Of a stretch of 64,000 nt of DNA, positions 1-8,645 are shown piece after piece. The notes beneath the pieces are model-generated. The model was not told the origin of the DNA and did not search any database. It was given only the letters and a program-made list of their open reading frames with translations. Within the stretch, counting starts at the first letter, position 1. Every line of letters starts with the position of its first letter. A program made the position numbers and the translations under genes. Origin of the DNA: Cellulomonas sp. PhB143 (GTDB lineage: Bacteria; Actinomycetota; Actinomycetes; Actinomycetales; Cellulomonadaceae); assembly GCF_003752595.1 (NCBI RefSeq), contig NZ_RKIJ01000010.1:124001-188000 (forward strand), given 5' to 3'.

Positions 1-201
1 CGAGCCGTCCTTCTCCCACTTGATCATGTGCAGGGCGTCCAGGACGCGGTCGGTCCCGTGCGCGGTGACCGTGAACTCGTCCCAGGTGGACTCCTCGCCG
101 TTCTCGGGCGAGTAGCGCCGCACGCGCAGCGTGACGTCGAAGGTGGGGATCTCGCCCGCCGGCTGCTCGGCGGCGGGGGCGTCCTCGAGGGTGGCAGTCA
201 T
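1..201 (-). CDS. sdhB: succinate dehydrogenase iron-sulfur subunit, N-terminal part (window edge)
   Basis: Only the first 67 codons are present; the gene runs off the left edge. The reading begins [13 protein letters not shown] and contains the segment TFDVTLRVRRYSPENG, which matches the N-terminal 2Fe-2S ferredoxin-like domain of SdhB, including the R-Y-x-P pattern. SdhB passes electrons from the SdhA flavin to the quinone site in SdhC/SdhD. The cysteines binding the three clusters lie outside the window. The ATG shares four bases with the sdhA stop codon, so the two genes are translationally coupled. It is the last gene of the sdhC-sdhD-sdhA-sdhB operon. Confidence 0.9.
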   Translation of the reverse strand, partial: MTATLEDAPAAEQPAGEIPTFDVTLRVRRYSPENGEESTWDEFTVTAHGTDRVLDALHMIKWEKDGS

Positions 202-2033
202 CAGTACTTCCGCTCCATCGGCTCGTAGCGGGTCTGCGTCACGGACTTGGAGCCCAGGACGACCTTGTAGCCGTCGAACTCCTCGACGTGGTCGAAGTAC
301 TCCTCGACCGTGCCGTCGACGGCGTCGGGCGCCGACGGCGGCCGGCGGTACGTCATCGTGTGCAGCATGTAGTTGGTGTCGTCGCGCTTCGGGAAGTCCT
401 CGCGGTAGTGGCCGCCGCGCGACTCCTTGCGGTTGATCGCCGCGACGACCGTGACCTCGGCGATGTCGAGGAGGAAGCCCAGCTCGAGCGCCTCGAGGAG
501 GTCGGTGTTGAACATCCGGCCCTTGTCCTGGACCGAGACGGTGCGGAAGCGCGCCTGCAGCTCGCGGATGTCCGTCAGGGCCTGGCCCAGCGACTCCCCG
601 GTGCGGAACACCTGGGCGTTGGCGTCCATCGTCTCCTGCAGCGCCCGGCGCACGTCGGCGACGCGGTCGCCGTCGGGCCGGTCGCGCATCTCGTCGAGCT
701 GGGCGACGGTCCGGGCCGCCGCGTCCTCGGGGAGCTCGGTGAAGGACGCCGTCCGTGCGTAGGCGGCGGCCGTGCGGCCGGCGCGCTTGCCGAAGACGTT
801 GATGTCCAGCAGCGAGTTGGTGCCGAGGCGGTTGGACCCGTGCACGGAGACGCAGGCGACCTCGCCGGCCGCGTACAGCCCCTTGACGACGTGGTGGGAG
901 TCGCGCAGCACCTCGGCGTCCACGTTGGTCGGGATGCCGCCCATGGCATAGTGCGCCGTCGGGTACACCGGCACGGGCTCCGTGTAGGGCTCGATGCCGA
1001 GGTAGGTGCGGGCGAACTCCGTGATGTCCGGGAGCTTGGCGTCGATGTGCGCCGGCTCCAGGTGCGTGAGGTCGAGCAGGACGTAGTCCTTGTTCGGGCC
1101 GCAGCCGCGGCCCTCGCGGACCTCGTTCGCCATGGAGCGCGCGACGATGTCGCGGGGCGCGAGGTCCTTGATCGTGGGGGCGTACCGCTCCATGAAGCGC
1201 TCGCCCTCGGAGTTGCGCAGGATCGCGCCCTCGCCGCGCGCCGCCTCGGACAGCAGGATGCCGAGGCCCGCGAGCCCCGTCGGGTGGAACTGGAAGAACT
1301 CCATGTCCTCGAGGGGGAACCCGCGGCGCAGCGCGAGCGCCATCCCGTCGCCCGTGAGGGTGTGGGCGTTCGACGTCGTCTTGAAGATCTTGCCCGCGCC
1401 GCCCGTGGCGAAGATGATCGACTTCGCCTGGAAGACGTGGATCTCGCCCGTCTGCAGGTCGTAGGCGACGACGCCGGTGGCGTGCACGTCCTCGTCGTCG
1501 GGCACGTCGCCCTGGGACAGGTCGTGGGTGGTGATGAGGTCCAGGACGTAGAACTCGTTGAAGAACTCGACGTCCTGCTTGACGCAGTTCTGGTACAGCG
1601 TCTGCAGGATCATGTGCCCGGTGCGGTCGGCCGCGTAGCACGAGCGGCGCACGGCCGCCTCGCCGTGGTTGCGCGTGTGGCCGCCGAAGCGCCGCTGGTC
1701 GATGCGGCCCTCGGGCGTGCGGTTGAAGGGCAGCCCCATCCGCTCGAGGTCGAGCACCGCGTCGATGGCCTCCTTGGCCATGATCTCGGCGGCGTCCTGG
1801 TCGACGAGGTAGTCACCGCCCTTGACGGTGTCGAACGTGTGCCACTCCCAGTTGTCCTCCTCGACGTTCGCGAGGGCGGCGCACATGCCGCCCTGCGCGG
1901 CGCCGGTGTGGGAGCGCGTGGGGTACAGCTTGGAGATGACGGCGGTCCGGACCTCGCCGGACGCCTCGAGCGCCGCACGCATGCCGGCGCCTCCGGCACC
2001 GACGATGACGACGTCGTACTGGTGGGTCTGCAT
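201..2033 (-). CDS. sdhA: succinate dehydrogenase flavoprotein subunit
   Basis: 610 aa, the usual SdhA length. It oxidises succinate to fumarate with a covalently bound FAD and works on the cytoplasmic side of the membrane as part of complex II. Residues 9-15 give the Rossmann GAGGAGM motif. [10 protein letters not shown] near residue 41 holds the histidine that carries the flavin. [11 protein letters not shown] and a late [13 protein letters not shown] segment are typical of the fumarate reductase/succinate dehydrogenase family. AGGAGG at 2044-2049 (minus strand) lies about 10 nt upstream of the ATG. It follows sdhD after a 72 nt gap and overlaps sdhB by 4 nt. The sdhCDAB order matches M. 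tuberculosis Rv3316-Rv3319. Confidence 0.97.
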   Translation of the reverse strand: MQTHQYDVVIVGAGGAGMRAALEASGEVRTAVISKLYPTRSHTGAAQGGMCAALANVEEDNWEWHTFDTVKGGDYLVDQDAAEIMAKEAIDAVLDLERMGLPFNRTPEGRIDQRRFGGHTRNHGEAAVRRSCYAADRTGHMILQTLYQNCVKQDVEFFNEFYVLDLITTHDLSQGDVPDDEDVHATGVVAYDLQTGEIHVFQAKSIIFATGGAGKIFKTTSNAHTLTGDGMALALRRGFPLEDMEFFQFHPTGLAGLGILLSEAARGEGAILRNSEGERFMERYAPTIKDLAPRDIVARSMANEVREGRGCGPNKDYVLLDLTHLEPAHIDAKLPDITEFARTYLGIEPYTEPVPVYPTAHYAMGGIPTNVDAEVLRDSHHVVKGLYAAGEVACVSVHGSNRLGTNSLLDINVFGKRAGRTAAAYARTASFTELPEDAAARTVAQLDEMRDRPDGDRVADVRRALQETMDANAQVFRTGESLGQALTDIRELQARFRTVSVQDKGRMFNTDLLEALELGFLLDIAEVTVVAAINRKESRGGHYREDFPKRDDTNYMLHTMTYRRPPSAPDAVDGTVEEYFDHVEEFDGYKVVLGSKSVTQTRYEPMERKY

Positions 2034-2105
2034 CGGGGTCGATGCCTCCTGGCGGTTCCGAACGGATGGATGCGGTGGTGGGTGCCGGTCGGCCCGGCAG
2101 ACCGG

Positions 2106-2570
2106 TCAGCCCGGCAGAGAGCTGCAGAACGAGGGCAGCAGGTCCGCCGCCGCGTCGGTCGGGCACGGGTCGAACGTGAAGATCACCAGGGTGCCCAGCA
2201 CCACCACCACCGTGAACGCGAGGTAGAGGAAGAGCTTGAGCACGAGGCGGGTGCGGTCGCGCTCGGCGTAGTCGTTGATGATCGTGCGCACGCCGTTGGT
2301 GCCGTGGATCATCGCGAGCCAGAGCATGACCAGGTCCCAGACCTGCCAGACCGGGTTGGCCCACTTGCCGCCGACGAAGCCGAAGTCGATCGCGTTGACG
2401 CCCTCGCCCGAGACGAGGTTGACCCACAGGTGGGCGAAGATCAGGACGATCAGCAGCGCGCCGGAGGCCCGCATGAAGATCCAGCCGTACAGCTCGTAGT
2501 TCGAGCGCGTCGTCTTGCGGCGCGCGTACGGGTCGCGCGGCGCGGCAAGGTCCGGGACGGTGGCGGCCAT
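2106..2570 (-). CDS. sdhD: succinate dehydrogenase membrane anchor subunit
   Basis: 154 aa. Three hydrophobic segments are visible: ALLIVLIFAHLWVNL, VWDLVMLWLAMIHGTNG and LFLYLAFTVVVVLGTL. HGTNGVRTIINDY is the haem- and quinone-site region of SdhD anchors, with its conserved histidine and arginine. The protein anchors SdhAB in the cytoplasmic membrane and helps form the menaquinone site. The start MAATVPDL was chosen because its ATG shares one base with the sdhC stop (TGATG). An open frame continues upstream but only antisense to or inside sdhC. The final stretch after the third helix is short and contains two cysteines of unknown role. Confidence 0.93.
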   Translation of the reverse strand: MAATVPDLAAPRDPYARRKTTRSNYELYGWIFMRASGALLIVLIFAHLWVNLVSGEGVNAIDFGFVGGKWANPVWQVWDLVMLWLAMIHGTNGVRTIINDYAERDRTRLVLKLFLYLAFTVVVVLGTLVIFTFDPCPTDAAADLLPSFCSSLPG

Positions 2571-2950
2571 CAGTTCCCCCCGAAGACGTGCATGAGCTGG
2601 CGCGGCAGGAACCCGGCCATCGTCACGACGAAGAGCCCGACGACGACCCAGAGCATCGTGCGCTGGTACTTGGGCCCCTTGGCCCAGAAGTCGACGAGGA
2701 TGATGCGGACGCCGTTGAAGGCGTGGAAGACGATCGCGGCGACGAGGCCGATCTCCCCGAGGCCCATGATCGGCGTCTGATACGTGCCGATCACGGCGTT
2801 GTACGCCTCGGGCGACACGCGCACCAGTGCGGTGTCGAGCACGTGGACGAGCAGGAAGAAGAAGATGAGCACGCCGGTCACGCGGTGCGCGACCCACGAC
2901 CACATGCCTTCGCGGCCGCGGTACAACGTGCCAGCAGGTGCACTCGGCAC
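2570..2950 (-). CDS. sdhC: succinate dehydrogenase cytochrome b556 subunit
   Basis: 126 aa from a GTG start. AGGAGG followed by a 7 nt spacer precedes this GTG, which rules in favour of it over an upstream ATG at 3013. The N-terminus VPSAPAGTLYRGREGMWSW plus WVAHRVTGVLIFFFLLVHVLD shows the S/H-R-x-T-G and L-x-H haem-ligand patterns of SdhC. A second pattern HAFNGVRIILVDF fits the H-x-x-x-G-x-R segment. Three transmembrane helices are apparent. It is the first gene of the sdh operon, and the upstream region is shared with the divergent manC gene. Confidence 0.93.
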   Translation of the reverse strand: MPSAPAGTLYRGREGMWSWVAHRVTGVLIFFFLLVHVLDTALVRVSPEAYNAVIGTYQTPIMGLGEIGLVAAIVFHAFNGVRIILVDFWAKGPKYQRTMLWVVVGLFVVTMAGFLPRQLMHVFGGN

Positions 2951-3079
2951 GGTGTGGCCTCCTGTGACGGGATCCGGTGCGACGTCGTGGCGTTCCCCGA
3001 CCGCGTGGCGCATCCCCGGTCCTGGGGACCGGGCCGGGCGCGGCGTGGTGAGGAACCACGGTGTCCGTTCTCTGGAGAC

Positions 3080-3085
3080 ACTGTA
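3080..3085 (-). promoter_or_regulatory. candidate -10 element of the sdh operon
   Basis: The minus strand reads TACAGT here, giving a predicted transcript start near 3073 and a leader of about 120 nt before the sdhC GTG. A short inverted repeat, GTGTC/GACAC (3061-3081), overlaps the element and could be an operator. The leader also holds an 8 bp hairpin, CCCGGTCC/GGACCGGG (3015-3033). This rests on pattern matching only, and no convincing -35 was seen. Confidence 0.3.
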
Positions 3086-3176
3086 ATGACCGGATCGGGT
3101 CGGCAGGCACCCGAGATGCCGTGGGACGCGGTATCGCGCCCGGATCGTGACTCATCCCACACGGTCCGCGGCTCAG

Positions 3177-3182
3177 TAGGAT
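3177..3182 (+). promoter_or_regulatory. leaderless-type -10 element of manC
   Basis: TAGGAT sits 7 nt upstream of the manC ATG at 3190, with no Shine-Dalgarno sequence in between. The transcript would start at or next to the A of the start codon. Confidence 0.5.
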
Positions 3183-3189
3183 CACGCTC

Positions 3190-4311
3190 ATGGACACCCC
3201 GCGCGAGCCCGTCGACGACTTCTACGCCGTGGTGCCGGCCGGCGGCGCGGGGACCCGGCTGTGGCCGCTCTCGCGCCGGGCGGCACCGAAGTTCCTGCTC
3301 GACCTGACGGGCACCGGACGCTCGCTCCTGCAGGGCACGTACGACCGGCTGGTCGGTCTCGCCGGGCCGGGCGGCGTCGTCCTCGTCACGGGCGAGGGGC
3401 ACGTCGCCGCCGCCCGGGAGCAGCTGCCGGACCTCGCCGCGGACGCCGTCCTCGCCGAGCCCTCGCCGCGCGACTCGATGGCCGCGATCGGTCTCGCCGC
3501 GGCCGTGCTGGCCGAGCGGCACGGGGACGTCGTCGTCGGCTCGTTCGCGGCGGACCAGGTGATCTCGGGGCAGGACTCGTTCGAGCAGGCCGTGCGCGAG
3601 GGGGTGGAGGCAGCCCGTGCCGGCTACGTCGCCACCATCGGCATCGCGGCGTCGCGCCCGTCCACCGCGTTCGGCTACGTGCGCAGCGGCGCGGGCCTCG
3701 GCATCACGGGCGCCCCCACGGCGCTGCACGCCGAGGGCTTCACGGAGAAGCCCGACGCCGAGACCGCGCGCGCCTACCTGGCGACCGGGCGCTACCGCTG
3801 GAACGCGGGCATCTTCATCACGCGCACGTCCGTGCTGCTCGACCATCTCGCGCGCGAGCGCCCGGCCCTGCACGACGGCCTGCGCGAGGTGGCACGCGCC
3901 TGGGACGGTCCGGACCGCGCCGAGGTCGTCGCGCGGGTCTGGCCGGGGCTCGAGCGGGTCGCCATCGACCACGCGGTCGCCGAGCCGGTCGCCGCGGCCG
4001 GCGGCGTCGCCGTCGTCCCCGGCGCCTTCGGCTGGGACGACGTGGGCGACTTCAACTCCCTCGCGGCGCTGCTGCCGTCCGTCGACGGCGCGGGCTCCAA
4101 GGTGCTCGGCGACGAGTCCTCGGTCGTGCGGCTGGACAGCGCCGGGTCCGTCGTCGTCCCGGGCGACCGCGTGGTCGCCGTCCTGGGCCTGGACGACGTC
4201 GTCGTGGTCGACACGCCCGACGCCCTGCTCGTGACGACGCGGGCCCGCGCGCAGCAGGTCAAGCGCATGGTCGACACGCTGCGCGAGATCGGCCTCGACG
4301 AGCTGGCCTGA
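3190..4311 (+). CDS. manC: mannose-1-phosphate guanylyltransferase
   Basis: 373 aa. It makes GDP-mannose from GTP and mannose 1-phosphate, a donor for mannosylated glycans and lipids. Residues 18-29 read GGAGTRLWPLSR followed by PK, the nucleotide-binding signature of sugar nucleotidyltransferases. GFTEKPD and GRYRWNAGIFI are the mannose-phosphate site motifs of this subgroup, and GWDDVGDFNSL lies near residue 280. The protein is short because it lacks the C-terminal isomerase domain of two-domain enzymes, as is usual in actinobacteria (compare ManB/Rv3264c). The start is supported by the leaderless -10 at 3177. It is transcribed divergently from sdh. Confidence 0.9.
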   Translation: MDTPREPVDDFYAVVPAGGAGTRLWPLSRRAAPKFLLDLTGTGRSLLQGTYDRLVGLAGPGGVVLVTGEGHVAAAREQLPDLAADAVLAEPSPRDSMAAIGLAAAVLAERHGDVVVGSFAADQVISGQDSFEQAVREGVEAARAGYVATIGIAASRPSTAFGYVRSGAGLGITGAPTALHAEGFTEKPDAETARAYLATGRYRWNAGIFITRTSVLLDHLARERPALHDGLREVARAWDGPDRAEVVARVWPGLERVAIDHAVAEPVAAAGGVAVVPGAFGWDDVGDFNSLAALLPSVDGAGSKVLGDESSVVRLDSAGSVVVPGDRVVAVLGLDDVVVVDTPDALLVTTRARAQQVKRMVDTLREIGLDELA

Positions 4312-4321
4312 GCGCCGGGGA

Positions 4322-4327
4322 TACCCT
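4322..4327 (+). promoter_or_regulatory. leaderless-type -10 element of the M20 amidohydrolase gene
   Basis: TACCCT lies 6 nt upstream of the GTG at 4334 and only 11 nt after the manC stop codon. The gene may therefore have its own leaderless transcript as well as read-through from manC. Confidence 0.45.
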
Positions 4328-4333
4328 CGGGGC

Positions 4334-5539
4334 GTGACCACCCGCACCGTCCGCACCCCGCCCCGGTCCAGCCTCGCCGCGCGGATCGAGGGCCTCGTGG
4401 CGACGCTGCACGACGAGCTCGTCGAGATCCGCCGGGACATCCACGCGCACCCGGAGACCGCCCACACCGAGACCCGCACCACGGCGCTGGTCGCCGAGCG
4501 GCTGCGCGCCGCCGGCCTCGAGCCGCGCCTGCTGCCGCGCACCGGGCTGGTCTGCGACATCGGCGAGAGCGCGCCCGGCGCGGACCGGGTCGCGCTGCGC
4601 GCCGACCTCGACGCGCTGCCGCTCGAGGACTCGTGCGGCCTGCCGTTCTCCTCGACCGTGCCCGGCGTCGCGCACGCCTGCGGGCACGACGTGCACACGA
4701 CGGTCGTGCTCGGCGCGGGCCTCGTGCTCGCGGAGCTCGCGGCGGACGGCGAGCTGCCGCGCGGCGTGCGCCTCGTGTTCCAGCCGGCGGAGGAGGTCAT
4801 GCCGGGCGGCGCGCTCGACACGATCGCGGCCGGCGCGCTCGACGGCGTCGGCGAGATCTTCGCGCTGCACTGCGACCCGAAGATCGACGTGGGCCGCGTC
4901 GGCACGCGCATCGGGCCGATCACCTCGGCCAGCGACGTCGTCACGGTCTCGCTCAGCTCCGACGGCGGGCACACCTCCCGCCCGCACCTGACCGGCGACC
5001 TGGTCTACGCGCTCGCCCAGGTGGTCACGCAGGTGCCGGCGGTGCTCGGGCGGCGGCTCGACCCGCGCTCGGGGGTCAACCTCACGTGGGGCGCCGTGCA
5101 GGCGGGCAGCACGCCGAACGCCATCCCGAGCACGGGGACGGCCCGCGGCACGCTGCGCTGCCTGGACGCCCGCGCGTGGGAGCTCGCCGCGCAGGTCCTG
5201 CACGACTCCGTCGAGATGGTCGCGGCCCCGTACGGGGTCGAGGTCGCCGTGCACCACGAGCGCGGCGTGCCGCCGGTCGAGAACCACGAGGAGCCGACCG
5301 GGCGCCTCGAGGCGGCGGTGCGCGACGTCGTCGGGCCGGACGCCGTCGTGCTGACCGAGCAGTCGCTCGGCGGGGAGGACTTCGCGTGGTACCTGACCGA
5401 GCGACCCGGCTCCCTCGCGCGGCTCGGGACGCGCACGCCCGGCGGCCGGTCGTACGACATCCACCAGGGCGACCTGCGCGTCGACGAGCGCGCGATCGAC
5501 GTCGGCGTGCAGGTGCTGGCGCGGGTCGCGCTGGGCTGA
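4334..5539 (+). CDS. M20-family amidohydrolase (N-acyl amino acid or peptide hydrolase)
   Basis: 401 aa from a GTG start. ALRADLDALPL (residues 88-97), HACGHDVHT (114-122) and QPAEEV (150-155) are the metal-binding and catalytic motifs of the M20 AmiA/hippurate hydrolase group. The general-base glutamate is in PAEE and the bridging aspartate in ALRADLDAL. A dimerisation domain follows, and a C-terminal metal histidine is plausible in SYDIHQGDL. The family hydrolyses N-acetyl or other N-acyl amino acids in the cytoplasm; the substrate cannot be read from sequence. M. tuberculosis has amiA1/amiB1 of this family beside deoD, so the neighbourhood is conserved. Confidence 0.85.
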   Translation: MTTRTVRTPPRSSLAARIEGLVATLHDELVEIRRDIHAHPETAHTETRTTALVAERLRAAGLEPRLLPRTGLVCDIGESAPGADRVALRADLDALPLEDSCGLPFSSTVPGVAHACGHDVHTTVVLGAGLVLAELAADGELPRGVRLVFQPAEEVMPGGALDTIAAGALDGVGEIFALHCDPKIDVGRVGTRIGPITSASDVVTVSLSSDGGHTSRPHLTGDLVYALAQVVTQVPAVLGRRLDPRSGVNLTWGAVQAGSTPNAIPSTGTARGTLRCLDARAWELAAQVLHDSVEMVAAPYGVEVAVHHERGVPPVENHEEPTGRLEAAVRDVVGPDAVVLTEQSLGGEDFAWYLTERPGSLARLGTRTPGGRSYDIHQGDLRVDERAIDVGVQVLARVALG

Positions 5540-5630
5540 TCCCGGGTCCCCGACCAGGGCGTCCCACCAGATGGACGGGCATCGCCCGGGCGCGAGACGA
5601 ACGATGACGCTTGCGTAACGAATCGGGACG

Positions 5631-5646
5631 GTTACCGCTGCGTAAC
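5631..5646. promoter_or_regulatory. inverted repeat GTTAC-N6-GTAAC, candidate operator of the nucleoside uptake operon
   Basis: A perfect 5 bp inverted repeat with a 6 bp spacer, plus an extra direct half-site TGCGTAAC at 5612-5619. GTTAC/GTAAC words are rare in this GC-rich sequence but cluster here. The centre is about 42 bp before the start predicted from the -10 at 5669, a usual activator position. The binding protein is unknown. Confidence 0.45.
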
Positions 5647-5668
5647 CTGCGGGGGTGTGCGCCGTGGC

Positions 5669-5674
5669 TACTGT
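5669..5674 (+). promoter_or_regulatory. candidate -10 element upstream of bmpA
   Basis: TACTGT in the 259 bp gap between the amidohydrolase and the BMP lipoprotein gene. The predicted leader is about 118 nt. No good -35 hexamer is present, which fits an activator-dependent promoter given the inverted repeat just upstream. Confidence 0.35.
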
Positions 5675-5798
5675 GCTCCAACAGGCCACCGGGCCGCTGC
5701 CCTCCACGCGTCCTCCACCAGTCCTGCACGGCGACGGTGCGTGCGGACGACGCGGCAGCGCCGGGCGGCCGGGACACCCACCACGACAGGAGCATCAC

Positions 5799-6890
5799 GT
5801 GAAGAGAGCGACCAAGGTCACCGCGCTCGCAGCACTCTCAACCCTCGCGCTCACCGCGTGCGGCTCGGCCCCCGACGAGCCGTCGGCGAGCGGCTCCGCG
5901 GCGGCGGGCAGCGACTTCAAGGCCTGCATGGTCTCCGACGCCGGCGGCTTCGACGACAAGTCGTTCAACGAGTCCGGGTACAACGGCCTGCAGGACGCGA
6001 AGGACGAGCTCGGCATCCAGGTCGCGACGGCGGAGTCGCAGTCGAACTCCGACTTCGCGCCGAACATCGACAACTTGGTTCAGCAGGACTGCAACATGAT
6101 CGTCACGGTCGGCTTCCTGCTCGCGACCGCCACGGGCGACGCGGCGAAGGCCAACCCGGACGTCGAGTTCGGCATCGTCGACTCGACCGCCCAGGACGCG
6201 GACGGCAACCCCGTCGAGATGGACAACGTCAAGCCGATCAGCTTCGACACGGCCCAGGCCGCCTACCTCGCCGGCTACCTGGCCGCCGGGATGAGCAAGA
6301 CCGGCACCGTCGCCACCTACGGCGGCCTGCAGATCCCGTCCGTCACGGTCTTCATGGACGGGTTCGTCGACGGCGTCGCGAAGTACGACGAGGACAAGGG
6401 CAAGGACGTCAAGGTCCTCGGCTGGGACAAGGCGAAGCAGAACGGCTCCTTCGCGGGCACCTTCGACGACCAGTCCGCCGGCCAGCAGCTCACGCAGACG
6501 TTCATCGACCAGGGCGCGGACATCATCCTGCCGGTGGCGGGCCCGGTCGGTCTCGGCACGCTCGCGGCCGCCAAGGACGCCAAGGACGTCTCGGTCATCT
6601 GGGTCGACTCCGACGGCGCCGCGACCAACCCGGACGCGGCCGACCTGATCATGACCTCGGTCATGAAGCAGATCGGCCCCGCGGTGGACGACGTCATCAC
6701 CGGTGCGGCGAACGACAAGTTCGACTCCACGCCGTACGTCGGCACGCTGGAGAACGAGGGCGTCGGCCTCGCGCCGTACCACGACTTCGACTCGAAGGTC
6801 CCGCAGGACCTGAAGGACGAGGTCGAGAAGCTCAAGAAGGACATCATCGACGGCACCATCACCGTCGAGTCGGAGAACGCCCCGAAGTGA
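5799..6890 (+). CDS. bmpA: BMP-family ABC transporter substrate-binding lipoprotein (probably nucleoside)
   Basis: 363 aa from GTG; GACAGGAG just upstream serves as ribosome binding site. MKRATKVTALAALSTLALTAC is a lipoprotein signal with Cys21 as the lipidated residue. VSDAGGFDDKSFNESG (45-60) is the start of the BMP/PnrA domain. The family binds purine and pyrimidine nucleosides outside the membrane and hands them to an ABC importer. It is followed by its ATPase and two permeases and then by cdd and deoA, which supports a nucleoside ligand. A strong hairpin at 6947-6987 lies between this gene and the ATPase gene. It may keep the binding protein in excess over the membrane parts. Confidence 0.92.
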   Translation: MKRATKVTALAALSTLALTACGSAPDEPSASGSAAAGSDFKACMVSDAGGFDDKSFNESGYNGLQDAKDELGIQVATAESQSNSDFAPNIDNLVQQDCNMIVTVGFLLATATGDAAKANPDVEFGIVDSTAQDADGNPVEMDNVKPISFDTAQAAYLAGYLAAGMSKTGTVATYGGLQIPSVTVFMDGFVDGVAKYDEDKGKDVKVLGWDKAKQNGSFAGTFDDQSAGQQLTQTFIDQGADIILPVAGPVGLGTLAAAKDAKDVSVIWVDSDGAATNPDAADLIMTSVMKQIGPAVDDVITGAANDKFDSTPYVGTLENEGVGLAPYHDFDSKVPQDLKDEVEKLKKDIIDGTITVESENAPK

Positions 6891-6946
6891 GTCCGGTCGC
6901 CCGGCCGTGACCCGGCCGGGCGACGCTCCGTCGGTGCCCAGGACGA

Positions 6947-6987
6947 CGACCGAGCCGACCCGGCCCCTCGCCGGGTCGGCTCGGTCG
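6947..6987. terminator. 18 bp stem hairpin between bmpA and the ATPase gene
   Basis: Positions 6947-6964 and 6970-6987 are perfectly complementary around a 5 nt loop (CCCTC). No T tract follows. It may be a partial terminator or an mRNA 3' stabiliser that raises lipoprotein levels over the downstream transporter genes. Confidence 0.7.
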
Positions 6988-7037
6988 CGTCGGTCTAGGG
7001 TCGGGCCAGCAGGCCTGCGCCCGGAAGGAGATCGTGC

Positions 7038-8645
7038 GTGAAGCTCGAACTGCAGGGGATCACGAAGAGGTTCGGACCGCTCGTGGCGAACGACGCGATC
7101 GACCTCGTCGTCGAGCCCGGCCAGATCCACGCCCTGCTCGGCGAGAACGGCGCCGGCAAGAGCACGCTGATGAACGTCCTCTTCGGCCTGTACACGGCGG
7201 ACGAGGGCACGATCCTCCTCGACGGGCAGGAGCGCACGTTCCGCGGCCCGCGCGACGCGCTCGCCGCCGGGATCGGGATGGTGCACCAGCACTTCATGCT
7301 CGTCCCCGTCTTCACGGTGGCCGAGAGCGTCATGCTCGGTCACGAGGACACCCGCGGCGGCGGCTTCCTCGACCTCGACACCGCGCGCCGGCGCGTGCGC
7401 GAGCTGTCCGACCGGTTCGGGTTCGGCCTCGACCCCGACGCCGTCGTCGAGGACCTGCCCGTCGGCGTCCAGCAGCGCGTGGAGATCGTCAAGGCGCTCG
7501 CGCGCGAGGCGAAGGTGCTCATCCTGGACGAGCCGACCGCCGTACTGACCCCGCAGGAGACCGACGACCTGATCGGCATCATGCGCCAGCTCAAGGACGC
7601 CGGGACGTCGATCGTCTTCATCACCCACAAGCTCCGCGAGGTCAAGGAGGTCGCCGACACGATCACCGTGATCCGCCGCGGTGCCGTCGTGGGCTCGGCG
7701 CAGCCGGACGCCTCCGAGAACCAGCTCGCCGAGCTCATGGTGGGGCGGGAGGTCTCGCTCGGCCTCGACAAGGCGCCGCCCACCCTCGGGGACGTCACCT
7801 TCGTCGTCGAGGGCCTGACCGTCCGGGACAGCACCGGGCACACGGCGGTCGACGGCGTCTCGTTCTCCGTCGCGCAGGGCGAGATCCTCGCGGTCGCCGG
7901 CGTCCAGGGGAACGGCCAGACGGAGCTCACCGAGGCGATCCTCGGCGTGCTGCCCGCCGACGCCGGCTCGGTGACCCTCGCGGGCCGCGAGCTGGTCGGC
8001 ATGTCGCCGCACGACATCCTCGCCGCCGGGCTGGGCTTCGTCCCCGAGGACCGCAAGGTGGAGGGCCTCGTCCTCGACTTCACGGTCGGCGAGAACCTCG
8101 TGCTCGACCGGTACGACACCGCGCCGTTCGCGCGGGGCGTCGGGCTCGACCTCAAGGCGCTGCGGCGCAACGCCCAGGAGCGGATCGCCGAGTACGACAT
8201 CCGCACGCAGGGCCACGGCCAGGAGGTCGGGCGGCTCTCGGGCGGCAACCAGCAGAAGGTCGTCGTGGCGCGCGAGCTGTCGCGCCCGCTGAAGCTGTTC
8301 ATCGCGAGCCAGCCGACCCGCGGCGTGGACGTCGGGTCGATCGAGTTCCTGCACCGGCGCATCGTCGCCGAGCGCGACGCCGGCACCCCGGTGATCATCG
8401 TGTCCACCGAGCTCGACGAGGTGGCCGAGCTCGCCGACCGGATCGCGGTCATGTACGAGGGCCGGATCGTCGGCATCGTCGCGGGGGACACCCCGCGCTC
8501 CGTGCTGGGCCTGATGATGGCGGGCGTCCCGCTGGAGGAGGCGCGCGAGCAGGCACGCGAGGACGCGGAGCCCGAGGACGGGGCGCCCGGGACCCCGGTC
8601 GACACCGGCACGACCAGCACGAGCGCGACAGGAGACGAGCAGTGA
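7038..8645 (+). CDS. nucleoside ABC transporter, double ATP-binding protein
   Basis: 535 aa from GTG with AAGGAG at 7025-7030. There are two ABC domains in tandem. The first has Walker A GENGAGKST (35-43), a variant C-loop LPVGVQQRVEIVKAL and Walker B VLILDEPTAVLTP. The second has a degenerate P-loop, AGVQGNGQTEL, and LSGGNQQKVVVARELS followed by LFIASQPTRGVDVG. In the second domain the catalytic glutamate after Walker B is replaced by glutamine, as usual in the YufO/RbsA-like branch, so only the first site should hydrolyse ATP. The tail after about residue 500 is acidic and threonine-rich. It energises import by the two permeases that follow and overlaps the first by 4 nt. Confidence 0.93.
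   Translation: MKLELQGITKRFGPLVANDAIDLVVEPGQIHALLGENGAGKSTLMNVLFGLYTADEGTILLDGQERTFRGPRDALAAGIGMVHQHFMLVPVFTVAESVMLGHEDTRGGGFLDLDTARRRVRELSDRFGFGLDPDAVVEDLPVGVQQRVEIVKALAREAKVLILDEPTAVLTPQETDDLIGIMRQLKDAGTSIVFITHKLREVKEVADTITVIRRGAVVGSAQPDASENQLAELMVGREVSLGLDKAPPTLGDVTFVVEGLTVRDSTGHTAVDGVSFSVAQGEILAVAGVQGNGQTELTEAILGVLPADAGSVTLAGRELVGMSPHDILAAGLGFVPEDRKVEGLVLDFTVGENLVLDRYDTAPFARGVGLDLKALRRNAQERIAEYDIRTQGHGQEVGRLSGGNQQKVVVARELSRPLKLFIASQPTRGVDVGSIEFLHRRIVAERDAGTPVIIVSTELDEVAELADRIAVMYEGRIVGIVAGDTPRSVLGLMMAGVPLEEAREQAREDAEPEDGAPGTPVDTGTTSTSATGDEQ

Noticed and set aside
288-2780. 830-codon open frame on the plus strand
   Set aside because: Antisense to sdhA and sdhD; its low-complexity Arg/Val/Asp/Gly/Leu composition is typical of frames opposite GC-rich genes and no domain is visible.
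2878-4974. 698-codon open frame on the minus strand over manC
   Set aside because: Opposite to a gene with clear GMP pyrophosphorylase motifs; no recognisable protein features.
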